NCBI GenBank assembly: GCA_013407085.1
Contig: JACCGJ010001822.1
Coordinates: 1-64,000, forward strand
DNA from: Atriophallophorus winterbourni
Lineage: Eukaryota; Platyhelminthes; Trematoda; Plagiorchiida; Microphallidae
Direction of reading: 5' to 3'
Length of the DNA stretch: 64,000 nt
This document shows positions 43,871 through 53,920 of this stretch, piece by piece. Under the pieces are notes generated by a model. The model had not been told where the DNA came from, did no database searches, and saw nothing but the letters and a program-made list of their open reading frames with translations. Position 1 is the first letter of the stretch, and every line of letters begins with the position of its first letter. A program made the position numbers and the translations under genes.

Positions 43871-43918
43871 TCGCGATATTGTTTCTCCAATAGTTTTATT
43901 GCCCGTAGATGATTGAGG

Positions 43919-45183
43919 GGTAATTCAAGGTAATTCAAGGTTTTTAATGGTCTAAAAAGCAACAAGCTTAACAACAACCATAGGATGGTAAAAAATGAAA
44001 TTTAAGTGTACAAACAATATAAGAACATATATTAAACGGTATATAAGTGTTCTAGAAACGAATAATGCAATAAAAATTCGTATAATTTCGTTTTAATTTC
44101 ATGCAAGCTAGTGGAGTTAGCAACGGTTGAAGGTAAACTGTTCCAAGTAAAACAGACACGGACAGAGTAAAAATACCTTCTACAGTTCAGGCGGGAATGG
44201 GGTACGACCAGCACATATCCATGGGTCCGATAATTCCTCGTATCTCTTCACGTGAATAAATCCTGTAAGGGATGGAATGTTTTGTAGAGTAAGATAAGGT
44301 CTCCTCTGATTCGTTGATGGGGAAAATCGAACAGATTCAGTTGAGCTATCCTTTCTTTATTTGGTTTGTTTCGGATGCTGAGAACTTGTTTTGTTGAGCG
44401 GTGATATATTCGCTGCATACGTTTCACATCCCTCTTGAGCCACGGAGACCATGACTGCACACCGTATTCCATGACTGGTCTCAAGTATGTATTCATGATC
44501 CTTGGGAATATCTTGGGCGAAAATCCCCCAAATACACGTTTGAGCAGATTTTGAACACGTGTTGCCTTTTTAAAGGCACTGTTAGTTTGAAGTGATGTTT
44601 TTAAACTGGAGCATATCCAGACACCCAAATCTTTTTCTTCACTGCAATTTTCAAGGACATGCGAACCTATGTGATATGTGAACTCTACTCGATTCCCTAC
44701 ATTCATGATCCTGCATCTGTTGAGGTTGAACGGCAGTTTGTTCTTCAACGACCAGCTGTGAAGCGTATCAAGATCGTTTTATAATAGCAGGCAGTCTTCT
44801 GGACTACGAAAGCTGCGCCAAATTTTTATGTCGTCCGCAAATAACGAAATGGTACATCGATCAATTTCCGGTATTTCATTGACATACACCAGAAAGAGGA
44901 TGGGACCAAGGACTGAACCTTGTGGAACTACGCTAGTTGCTGCAATTTGTTTGGATAATGCACCATCAACACGTACCTGGTTAGTACGATTTGTTAGGTA
45001 GTCATTTAGCCAATTCAGCAACTTCCCAGTGATACCAAGCCTTTCAAGCTTCTGCAGTAGTAGGGAATGGTCAACACGATCGAATGCTTTTGATATATCT
45101 AAGTAGGACGCGTGTATTGCTTGTCCTTTATCTACCGATTTTGTCCAATCATCTAACGTTACCAGTAAATTAGACAAATAGGG
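43919..45183 (-). mobile_element. CR1-B LINE fragment inserted at PLE-C
   Basis: 5'-truncated CR1. The frame around 45180-44779 gives SNLLVTLDDWTKSVDKGQAI, SYLDISKAFDRVDHSLLL (motif A), VVPQGSVLGPILFLVYVNEI (motif B) and ISLFADDIKIWRSF (motif C). Frame 44748-44248 gives the thumb, with YLRPVMEYGVQSWSPWLKRD. The 3' end carries CCTTGAATTACCTTGAATTA (minus, 43940-43921). It is nearly identical to the gap-spanning copy at 21245-22890. A frameshift near 44775 and a stop near 44250 disrupt it. Confidence 0.8.
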
Positions 45184-45396
45184 TGGACGATGTTGCAAGC
45201 ATTTCGGCGTAAGTCGGTTTCGTTGGCATTCGTGTAGAAAGAAAAGCTGCTCGTTCGTTGATGCTGCTCGATGGATATATGTTTCCCATCGTCTGGCATA
45301 CTTGAGCGTGTCTCGCCCGAAGTCGTTTGATATTGAAGCGAATACTTGTAGCTCAGGAATGGGATGTTGTGCGCTGTGTGTTCGCTGAGTTGGCAT
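45184..45396 (-). pseudogene. PLE-C ORF start, interrupted by CR1-B
   Basis: An ATG at 45396 opens the frame MPTQRTHSAQHPIPE..., which continues to FLHECQRNRLTPKCLQHRPP. The same HECQRxxxxPKxLQxRPP block starts PLE-B (31490-31430), so this is the N-terminus of a PLE protein. At about 45184 the frame runs straight into CR1-B reverse transcriptase without a stop, giving a 205-codon chimeric ORF (45396-44779). The start codon is 11 nt behind the predicted cleavage site of the hammerhead-like motif. Confidence 0.6.
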
Positions 45397-45399
45397 TTT

Positions 45400-45450
45400 A
45401 GCAGTAGGACGTTACGTCATCAAGCTAGATGACATCGTCAGCTGAGCGAC
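45400..45450 (-). ncRNA. Hammerhead-like motif, PLE-C
   Basis: On the minus strand: CUGACGA (45441-45435), one extra U, stem II GUCAUC/GAUGAC (6 perfect pairs, 6-nt loop), GUAAC where the consensus is GAAAC, then GUC with predicted cleavage after 45408. Layout equals the PLE-A motif, including the one extra base before stem II. Stem I pairing is short (2 bp). One core change makes activity doubtful for this copy. Confidence 0.45.
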
Positions 45451-45486
45451 TTGCGAAGTGTTCGTAATCGTCGCGTTTTCTGATTT

Positions 45487-45885
45487 TTATACCCTGAGCG
45501 TTCTGTTTCTTTCCTCGTCACTGACTGCTCTCAAGATCACTCGGCTTAATGTTCGGTTACTCATTGGCACACACATGCCGTCCAATTGAACGTGTTGATT
45601 CAATGACCGCGTTTTGGAGTGCCACGCTTCGAGGAATTCCCGTTTGTGGCGCGTGTGACCCGTTGCAATGACTTTGGTTCCTTTCCAGTTGAATTGATGT
45701 CCTTCGTGTTCTACGTGAATTGATAGTAGCGATTTGTGATCGTGCCTCCTCACCGTTGATTGGTTTTCACTCAGTCTGATAACCAGTCTCCTTCCAGTTT
45801 GTCCCACGTAATGCATCTCACAATCCACGCATAGGATTTTGTAGACCACGTTTGTTTTGTCTCCTTCTTTTAAACCGTCTTTCAA
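45487..45885 (-). pseudogene. PLE-C GIY-YIG endonuclease frame (132 codons)
   Basis: YKILCVDCEMHYVGQTGRR carries the paired Cys and the YVG part of GIY-YIG. SIHVEHEGHQFNWKG and HKREFLEAWHSKTRS follow, then the end of the protein at NRTLRV. All match PLE-B position by position. The frame itself is open and ends about 35 bp before the hammerhead-like motif. Confidence 0.75.
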
Positions 45886-47596
45886 TTTGCACAGTTGATT
45901 GAGGAGTGTTCGCGTAGGTCTTTGGGCAACGTTGATTGCATGTGGTCGCAGTATGCTTGAAGCGATTTCTGAAACATGCTCAATGTTTGGTAAGGGTTTC
46001 CTGACCTGTGCGTGTGGTTGCTCCGTGGAACAGCTTCTTGGCGATTTGTATCTTAGTATAAAGTTCTTTGGGTAACCATATTTCTTGGAGACCTTGTAAA
46101 GTTATCTTTCTTCATCTATCAGTGCTTCTGTTGATTTGCGTTGCGTCAACGCTCGGTTGAACAGCGTTCGTACGCAGCTCCTTTTGTGTGCAATCGGATG
46201 CTTGCTTTTGAAGTTTAGGATTTGTCCGTATATGTGTGCTTCCGATAGACACTTGTTTGGAATGATGCTGTATCGCTTCTAGTTAATAGGAAATCGGAGA
46301 ACGGTAGGCATCCATTGATTTCAGTTTCTTTCATGAACTCTAATCCAGTGAAGTCACAATTCAGTAGCCTATGAGCGTATTCGACTTGCGTTTTCTTGAT
46401 TATGACGAAGGTGTCGTCCACGTAGCGTGCCCAAAATTTTGGTTCTATTAGAGAAACGGCAATGCGTTCGAATCTCTGCATTACTGCTTCGGCTATCGGT
46501 CCAGAGAAAGGCGACCCGACTGGAGTTCCTTTGATCTGCTCATACAATTTTCCATAGAACTTGAATTGAGTGAAAAGACAAATATCCAAGAGCGTCATTA
46601 ATTCCTCATGCGTTATTCGATTTCCGCCATACGTTGTTCCGTGTTCCGTTAGCAGCGATTACATTGTTTGCTTGGCCAATGTAAGGTCGATCGACGTAAA
46701 TAGGGCGGTGACATCTAAGGAGACCGTCGTCAGTTATCTTCAAGTTTTGCAGTTTTTTAATATATTCTTTTGCCGAGCGTACGGAAATTGTCTAAGCATC
46801 TGATTAGATATAGGAGTTCAGTTGACAATCTATTCGTATGTGCTCCAGGCAGTGAAACGATTGGACCTAGTGGGATAAATTCTTTGTGCACATTCGGTAA
46901 ACCGTAGAATCGCGGGATTGAGGAATCTTCCGATTTCATTTGAAAATATTCACCACTCGTAATCTGTGTCTTGAAGCTCAGTCTTTTGAGAGAAGCGTTA
47001 ATCTTGTTTTCTAGTCGTTTCGTTTCATCTTTGCTGACCTGTCGGTAGATGGTCGTGTCCCGCTGCCATTCTTCAGCTTTCTCGATGTAATCAGCTTTAT
47101 CCATAACTACCGTCATTCGCCCTCTGTCTGCGGGAGAAATGACTATGTTCCGGTCGTTTTTAAGCTGTTTGATGTCTTTCCTTTCTTCCTAGCTAAACAT
47201 TGGGTGATCTGCGTTTCTCGGCAATACGGGAATGATTTTAGCCAAACATTTTCTCTTGTGTCTTGATTCATATCTTGAGGTTTGATTATATCTTCCAGAC
47301 CCGCTAAGAATTCACTTGTGTCGGCATCCCGATTATTAAATTTTAGTCCTTTCGCAAGCACCCGCTTTTCGGTCGTTGTCAATTGCTTTGTTAAGAGATT
47401 TCTCACCCACGTCTCGGCGTAATTATCCCATTCATTCGGCGTAATTCGTTGCAAATTGCAGGTCAAGTGTTTTTCGCTTCTTCATCTTTGCACGGCTCGT
47501 TGTTATCTTAATTTCTTTATCCATGTTGCTAGTTGCTGCCCAATGTGGATATCGCCCCTCGCTCGTTCTTCATGGATTTGTATTTCCTCAGTCTGT
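45487..47596 (-). mobile_element. PLE-C Penelope-like element, near-complete copy
   Basis: Segments in order from the 5' side: NLQRITPNEWDNYAETWV with KGLKFNN (47466-47340); VVMDKADYIEKAEEWQRDTT and SIPRFYGLPNVHKEFIPLGP (47116-46850); palm with FTAL-like motif A in a shifted frame; QIKGTPVGSPFSGPIAEAVM and RYVDDTFVIIKKTQ (46535-46390); GIY-YIG with MHYVGQTGRRLVIRLSENQ (45885-45487). Frameshifts separate all of them. The 5' end is cut by the CR1-C1 3' end at 47597. Confidence 0.8.
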
Positions 47597-48009
47597 CAAG
47601 ATTCAAGATTTATGTTTGAAAAAGCAATTAACTTTACAATAACCATAGAGTGGAACTATATGTACAAATGTATATATATATATATATGTATAAATAAAAT
47701 CAAAATCAATGGAACGATGATAGTTTATTAATATTTTGAAGCAAAATTCGGATTAGCTCTCATATAATCGTTAAGTTTTGATTTGAAAATATATAAAGTG
47801 TTTGAGCTTACTAAATCGGCAGGCAGGGAATTCTAAACAAAGCACACACGTACCGAATAAAAATACCTGCGACAGTTCCGTTTGGAAACTGGTATTTCTA
47901 ACTTGCAACCATGGCAGCGGCTGTTGCTGGAAGTTCGAAGGTGGAATAATATGTCCAGGGGGTGGGAAACCATAGTATTTTGTATGCGAGGATGAGATCA
48001 CCTCGCATT

Positions 48010-49293
48010 CTTCTTTGTGTAAGTGTCCTCAGCTCCAGTCGTCTGAGCCGCCCGATGAATGGCGTATTTTCGAGCCCAATGACCAGCTTAGAAGCGATCC
48101 AGAAGTAAGATGTCTTTTTGGAGCCATGGTGTCCAGGCTTGTGCGGCATAGTCTAGAACCGGGTGTGTATATGTATTCATCATGCGAAGAAAACACCCCG
48201 GGGAAAAACGTCCAAATATCCGCCGTAACAGGCCGAGCAGCCGAGACGCGCTTCTGTAAACGGTTTCGCATTGTAGACCATTTTTCAAACTACCGCAAAT
48301 CCAGACACCCAGGTCCTTTTCGTCTTCGGTCTACTCCAGGTTTCTGCCGCTAAGCTTGTATTGATAAAAAAGCCAATTTCGCGTCTGATCTGAATCATCT
48401 TCGACTTTCGCATATTCAATGACAATTTATTTTCGGATGACCAGATGTGCAAAGCATTCAAATCGTTTTGCATAAAAATGCAATCGTCAGCATTTCTGAT
48501 TCGCCTCCATACGTTTATATCGTCAGCATACAATACCATCTTACTATCATTTGGTATTGGTATATCGTTCATATAGACTAGAAACAGTATTGGTCCAAGC
48601 ATTGAGCCTTGTGGAAGACCGCTAATGACATCGATGTTCTTCGATAATAGGCCTTCCACACGAACTCGGATGTGTCTGTTGCTGAGGTAATTTCTTATCA
48701 ATTCGTATAGTCTTCCAACAATACCGTGTTTCTTAAACTTGTTAAAAAGTAATTTATAATCAACTCTGTCGAACGCTTTATAAATGTCCAGGTAGCACGC
48801 ATGAATACAGCCCTCGCACCTACAACCCTCGTCCAATCATCTAAGCTTGTCAGCAAATTTGTTAGACAAGAGCGATTTCTGCGAAATCCATGTTGGGAAA
48901 CTGCCAAAAGTTGGTTCATTTCCAGATGTCGCACTATTTCTGCGGTTATTTTTCGCTCAAATCTTTTGATTCCGAAGACAGCAATGTCACCGGCCTGTAA
49001 TTTTTAACTTCAGAACTGCAACCACCTTTGTAAATGCGTATTGTTTGTCCCAGTTTCCAGTCTTTTGTCTCTACGCCAGCTTTGAGCAAATTATTAAAGA
49101 TGCAAGATAGAGTTTCATATCGCTGCGCATCACAGGTTTTGAGCATCTTTGGAGTTATCTCGTCTGGTCCTGTAGATTTCTTTACGATTAATTTTCGTAA
49201 GTGCTGCGCTACCATCAGCGCAGTAATCAATACTTCACTCAAGGTCGGTCGGTCAAGTCGAATGATTGGTTTCTGATCAGGCTCCTCCGGCAT
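48010..49293 (-). pseudogene. CR1-C1 ORF2 reverse transcriptase
   Basis: Frame 49293-48946: GPDEITPKMLKTCDAQRYET, DWKLGQTIRIYKGG, KNYRPVTLLSS. Frame 48934-48698: QHGFRRNRSCLTNLLTSLDD. Frame 48836-48285: CIHACYLDIYKAFDRVDYK (motif A), VISGLPQGSMLGPILFLVYM (motif B), MVLYADDINVWRRI (motif C, YADD intact). Then the thumb with LDYAAQAWTPWLQKDILLLD (48160-48088). The frameshift between 48934 and 48836 also occurs in CR1-C2, offset by exactly 4455 bp. Confidence 0.8.
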
Positions 49294-50460
49294 AAAAGTC
49301 TGTTACCACATCAGCGGTTTGATTAATGGATTCTATGAAGCCGGACGAAGTTTTTAGGATAAAGATGCCTGGTTTAATATTCGTTCTATCGTGTACAAGT
49401 CTATATAACAGCTCCAGATTCTGGTGCGTCTGAGAAATCAATTGCGATTGGAAAGCTTGTTTATCATCTCGAATTAAGCTGATAACTTTGTTTCGCAATC
49501 GTGTAAATTGTGCCCAAGTATCAGCTGTGTTGGTAGCCTTGTGAAACTCCCATGCTACTGCACTTTGTTTCATCCACTTTTTAGTCCTGCTTCTTAGTAA
49601 AAATTTATTACGTTGAAACGCTTCCTTCAAAACAAACATTGAATGTTCCTTCAGTATAGATTTCAGGTGCTGTAAGAGAGATTGTTAATGACTATTCGGA
49701 TAGGAGTAATCCAGTTGTGCGAAACTAGTGCTTTGTTACTCTGCACGCAGATCACGGTAGTTCATCCTTCTGACGCATTTCGTTTTGTCACTGTTGCGCC
49801 TAGCTCTACAAACGTACTCGAATTCTAGGACAACGTGATCGCTTTGTCAAATTGGCGGTTTATAAACGATATTCTCTACAGCTGTGGGATCTAATGTAAG
49901 TATTAAGTCCAAGATAGAAGGCTGGTCTGTTCCCCTCATACAAGTAAATCCAAAAACTTGGTTATAAAGGGGTGCGTAATTCAAAACGGCTCGAAGTTCA
50001 TTTTCAAGTGTCACTGATGAATGATCATTCCGGCGATAGGGCTAGGAAAAGTTGAAATCCCCCATTATCAATATTTACGTATTGTACCGCGTTATTACAT
50101 GGCGCAAAGCATTAATCGGTTTATTGTTTAGGTCGAGAGTTGCTGTTGAAGAACAATAGATCACTCCAATAATGCAGATAAACGATTGCTTGAAGTAGAG
50201 TGCTGCTTCTCCGCCATCGCCTAAACAGCCACGCTGGAATAGAGACGTGTTGGGCAAAGAGAGTTCATTATCAGACAATTTGGCATGGAACCACGTTTCA
50301 GTTTTTGGAACTATGGTTGGCCCCGTTTCATTACAAATCTCGGACAATTGGATTAATTTGTTGAAAAGGATGTTCGCGTTTGTATTGATGCACTTAATCG
50401 TATTTTTCGTGAGTAATGACGGGGTGTAAGCTGATGTTATTGGTCCGTCTTCTTTTGAGT
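49277..50460 (-). pseudogene. CR1-C1 ORF2 endonuclease and linker
   Basis: The AP-type endonuclease is strongly decayed. The frame 50347-50075 keeps ICNETGPTIVPKTETWFHAK (TETW, catalytic E), then SLFQRGCLGDGGEAALYF, the family's conserved G-G-G..LY segment. Later parts contain several stops. The linker frame 49639-49277 has KWMKQSAVAWEFHKATNTAD and WAQFTRLRNKVISLIRDDKQ. No catalytic S-D-H end is readable. Confidence 0.6.
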
Positions 50461-50694
50461 CTGACTTAACAAGCAGTGATCAATCATGTGGAATGTGATA
50501 AGACGTTAAACCGTGTAATGCCGGATCCCTCGGAATAGTCAGTATCTGAGATGGTACAACATGTGTGCTTCTTATTGGTCGCCGCCTGCTTGGATGGACA
50601 ATTAGGTTTCGGTGTGAATTGCTCAGTCCGACTCAATTTGAGCCGGACCCACTACGTTTTTGATGTATTGTTTTCCATTTGAATGGAAACTCTG

Positions 50695-52210
50695 CTATCC
50701 GCTGTTTCCAGACGCGAGAGTGTTTGACTTGCTTTGGGTGGCTAAGTCTAACATCCTTGGGTAGTGTTCGTTTTCCTTTATCCATTCCAACCTTACTATT
50801 TCACCCATAGCGCTGGTCAAGAACGTAATCTTAAGAGGTTTCGGTCCATCCCCTTTATATTTTTGCGAAAAAGGAACTCGAAAAGTGTCCACAACAACGG
50901 CATTAGAAATATTTAGAGTACATGCAATGCAGCGCCATTTATTGACGTCGTGCTCAACGGTTTCCTGATTTGATGCTCTAGAAGTATTTTCTGGTACACG
51001 AGGTAGAACTATACTTCGCGATACCATTTGTTTCCTGGCGTTCAAGCTGCCCTTCCTTTCCCACCATGGTACATCGGGATATATGCGGCAGTTTGAGTCG
51101 GAATCTGACTTGAGTAGGCATGCATTCAGCAATACGTTCTCGATATCAGCCTCGCATTTTAGTGTTACCTTGAGCAAGCGAGGTTGACCAATATGAGGTG
51201 AATTTGAATGGCGGGTTAGACGAGTCACTTTTCTGCGTTTACGTGTTCAATTTTCATTAGGTGACAAAGCTCAGACCATTTCTCTACATCGTGTTTCTGT
51301 TTGCTATCAAACAGGCTTTCTTGGGACTCGCTGACATTCGTACATATCACGTTCAGCGTGTATGGGGTGTTCTTTTTGTGTATCGGAAAGTCAGGCGTTT
51401 TAGAATTAAAAACATTTGTGGCTTGACTTTGTGAGTCAGGTACAGCAGTTTTGGAGTGTACAGCTGAGGTCGACCGTAACAGCATATCTCTGTAAGAATT
51501 TCCTACTTCTGTGGTCGTTTTAGCTGATTCCAAAACGGGAATAACCCTGCTTTTTGGCTTTTTGGCACCCGAATAGCCTTAGTCTTAGATTCCTTCAATG
51601 GTGGTTCCGAAATCGATGTATTGATGTGATGGTTTACATCAGTGATCACTTGCGTACTCACATGATTTACCAACATTTCTTCCACACGTCGAAGGCCCAA
51701 CTCCAAACCGGCCATTCTATTTTCTAATTTTGTTTCAAAAGTATCGGCTTTGTGCAAAGATGTAGCTCTGCAACGAACACAGATATAGCATGCACCTGGA
51801 ACCATTTCATTATTTAATAATGCTATCGAGTCAGGGGCTAAAGTGCGGTCGCATTTGCCATGGATTTTACCCATACACAGAAAACACGTTGTTACTTTAT
51901 GCGCCATGGGACTCACCGGTTGTTCGCATGCTTTGCACGTGACCACGGGACAATTCTGCGTGTCGAGATTCGTCCAATCAGCTGGGCCGGCCGTGACCAT
52001 TGTTGCGTTCGCCGGATCCAGGCACTTGGCAATGAGGTCAAGTTGGTTCGATGTCGCTGCCACGGTTTGATCGATCGATTTTTTAGTCCGTATGTTGGTT
52101 CTCGTGGTGCGGTGAAACATGTTATTAGCCTGAATTGGGTTGTTCGGCTGTGTGACGGGTTTTTGTTCGACGGGTCGAGGTGGCTGTTTTGGAACACGTG
52201 ATTTCGTCAT
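50695..52210 (-). pseudogene. CR1-C1 ORF1
   Basis: Three frames in order. 52210-51503: ATG start, VTCKACEQPVSPMAHKVTTC with FLCMGKIHGKC and CYICVRC (PHD-like C4HC3 cluster), then the helix MAGLELGLRRVEEMLVNHV. 51533-51225: LNVICTNVSESQESLFDSKQ, start of the RRM-like domain. 51228-50695: PRLLKVTLKCEADIENVLLN, CRIYPDVPWWERKG, and the C-terminal VVDTFRVPFSQKYKGDGPKP. One shift (about 51230) is private to this copy, since CR1-C2 is open there. The protein would bind element RNA. Confidence 0.75.
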
Positions 52211-52390
52211 GTTTCAAATAATCCAATATAACTCGTTAACTACACAAGCTAGAACACAGAAATAAATATCAAAATTCGTAGCTCGACGTGATCCTTGCAA
52301 TGATAGCAAAAACCGTAGAATAGTTAGCGATTGAAAAAAGTTTGCGCGCGTGAGCAAACTGTGAAATTTACGCCGATATGATAACTTTGC

Positions 52391-52544
52391 TGCTAATCCG
52401 TTGACAAGAGCAAAACAAATAAATTCCAATAGATATGATCGAAAGTAGCACAGAATTCTTGGAATGAGAGAAATCCAAGTAGATTCGGCGAAGATATGAG
52501 CCGAAGTGTCAGAGCAACAAAAAATGCTTAGAAGCTCTCTGATA
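52391..52544. other. Junction between the two CR1-C copies
   Basis: About 150 bp that match neither copy elsewhere. CR1-C2 resumes abruptly in its RT thumb at 52545 (CATGCTATCCAGAAGTAAGA). Confidence 0.5.
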
Positions 52545-52784
52545 CATGCTATCCAGAAGTAAGATGTCTTTTTGGAGCCATGGTGTCCAGGCTTGTGCGG
52601 CATAGTCCAGAATCGAGTGTGTATATGTATTAATCATGCGAAGAAAACACCCCGGGAAAAAACGTCCAAATATCCGCCGTAACAGGCCGAGCAGCCGAGA
52701 CGCGATTCTGTAAACGGTTTCGCATTGTAGACCATTTTTCAAACTACCGCAAATCCAGACATCTAGGTCCTTTTCTTCTTCGGT

Positions 52785-53748
52785 CTACTCCAGGTTTCTG
52801 TCGCCGAGCTTGTATTGATAGGATAAGCCAATTTCGCGTCCGATCTGAATCATCTTCGACTTTTGCATATTCAATGACAATTTATTTTCGGATGACCAGA
52901 TGTGCAAAGCATTCAAATCGTTTTGCATAAAAATACAATCGTCAGCATTTCTGATTCGCCTCCATACGTTTATATCGTCAGCATACAATACCATCTTACT
53001 ATCATTTGGTATTGGTATATCGTTCATATAGACTAGAAAAAGTATTGGTCCAAGCATTGAGCCTTGTGGAAGACCGCTAATGACATCGATGTTCTTCGAT
53101 AATAGACCTTCCACACGAACTCGGATGTGTCTGTTGCTGAGGTAATTTCTTATCAATTCGTATAGTCTTCCAACAATACCGTGTTTCTTTAACTTGTTAA
53201 AAAGTAATTTATAATCAACTCTGTCGAACGCTTTATAAATGTCCAGGTAGCACGCATGAATACAGCCCTCGCACCTACAACCCTCGTCCAATCATCTAAG
53301 CTTGTCAGCAAATTTGTTAGACAAGAGCGATTTCTGCGAAATCCATGTTGGGAAACTGCCAAAAGTTGGTTCATTTCCAGATGTCGCACTATTTCTGCGG
53401 TTATTTTTCGCTTAAATCTTTTGATTTCGAAGACAGCAATGCACCGGCCTGTAATTTTTTAACTTCAGAACTGCAACCACCTTTGTAAATGCGTATTGTT
53501 TGTCCCAGTTTCCAGTCTTTTGTCTCGACGCCAGCTTTGAGCAAATTATTAAAGATGCAAGATAGAGTTTCATATCGCTGCGCATCACAGGTTTTGAGCA
53601 TCTTTGGAGTTATCTCGTCTGGTCCTGTAGATTTCTTTACGAATAATTTTCGTAAGTGCTGCGCTACCATCAGCGCAGTAATCAATACTTCACTCAAGGT
53701 CGGTCGGTCAAGTCGAATGATTGGTTTCTGATCAGGCTCCTCCGGCAT
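52785..53748 (-). pseudogene. CR1-C2 reverse transcriptase
   Basis: Frames 53748-53401, 53389-53189 and 53291-52785 equal CR1-C1 frames shifted by 4455 bp, including the break between QHGFRRNRSCLTNLLTSLDD and CIHACYLDIYKAFDRVDYK. LPQGSMLGPILFLVYMNDI and MVLYADDINVWRRI keep motifs B and C. The thumb is represented by 52742-52509 and is joined to unrelated DNA near 52545. Confidence 0.75.
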
Positions 53749-53920
53749 AAAAGTCTGTTACCACATCAGCGGTTTGATTAATGGATTCTATGAAGCCGGA
53801 CGAAGATCTTAGGATAAAGATGCCTGGTTTAATATTCGTTCTATCGTGTACAAATCTATATAAGTGCTCCAGATTCTGGTGCGTCTGAGAAATCAATTGC
53901 GATTGGAAAGCTTGTTTATC

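Larger units (their letters stand above)
47597..52390 (-). mobile_element. CR1-C1 LINE, near full length
   Basis: CR1-type element with both ORFs, about 4.8 kb. 5' UTR (52390-52211), ORF1 (52210-50695), endonuclease (about 50460-49680), linker and RT (49639-48010), and a 3' UTR with a TA run and the tail AATCTTGAATCTTG (47610-47597). Both ORFs are frameshifted. It appears to be inserted in PLE-C at 47597. A tandem second copy lies at 52545-58720. Confidence 0.8.
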
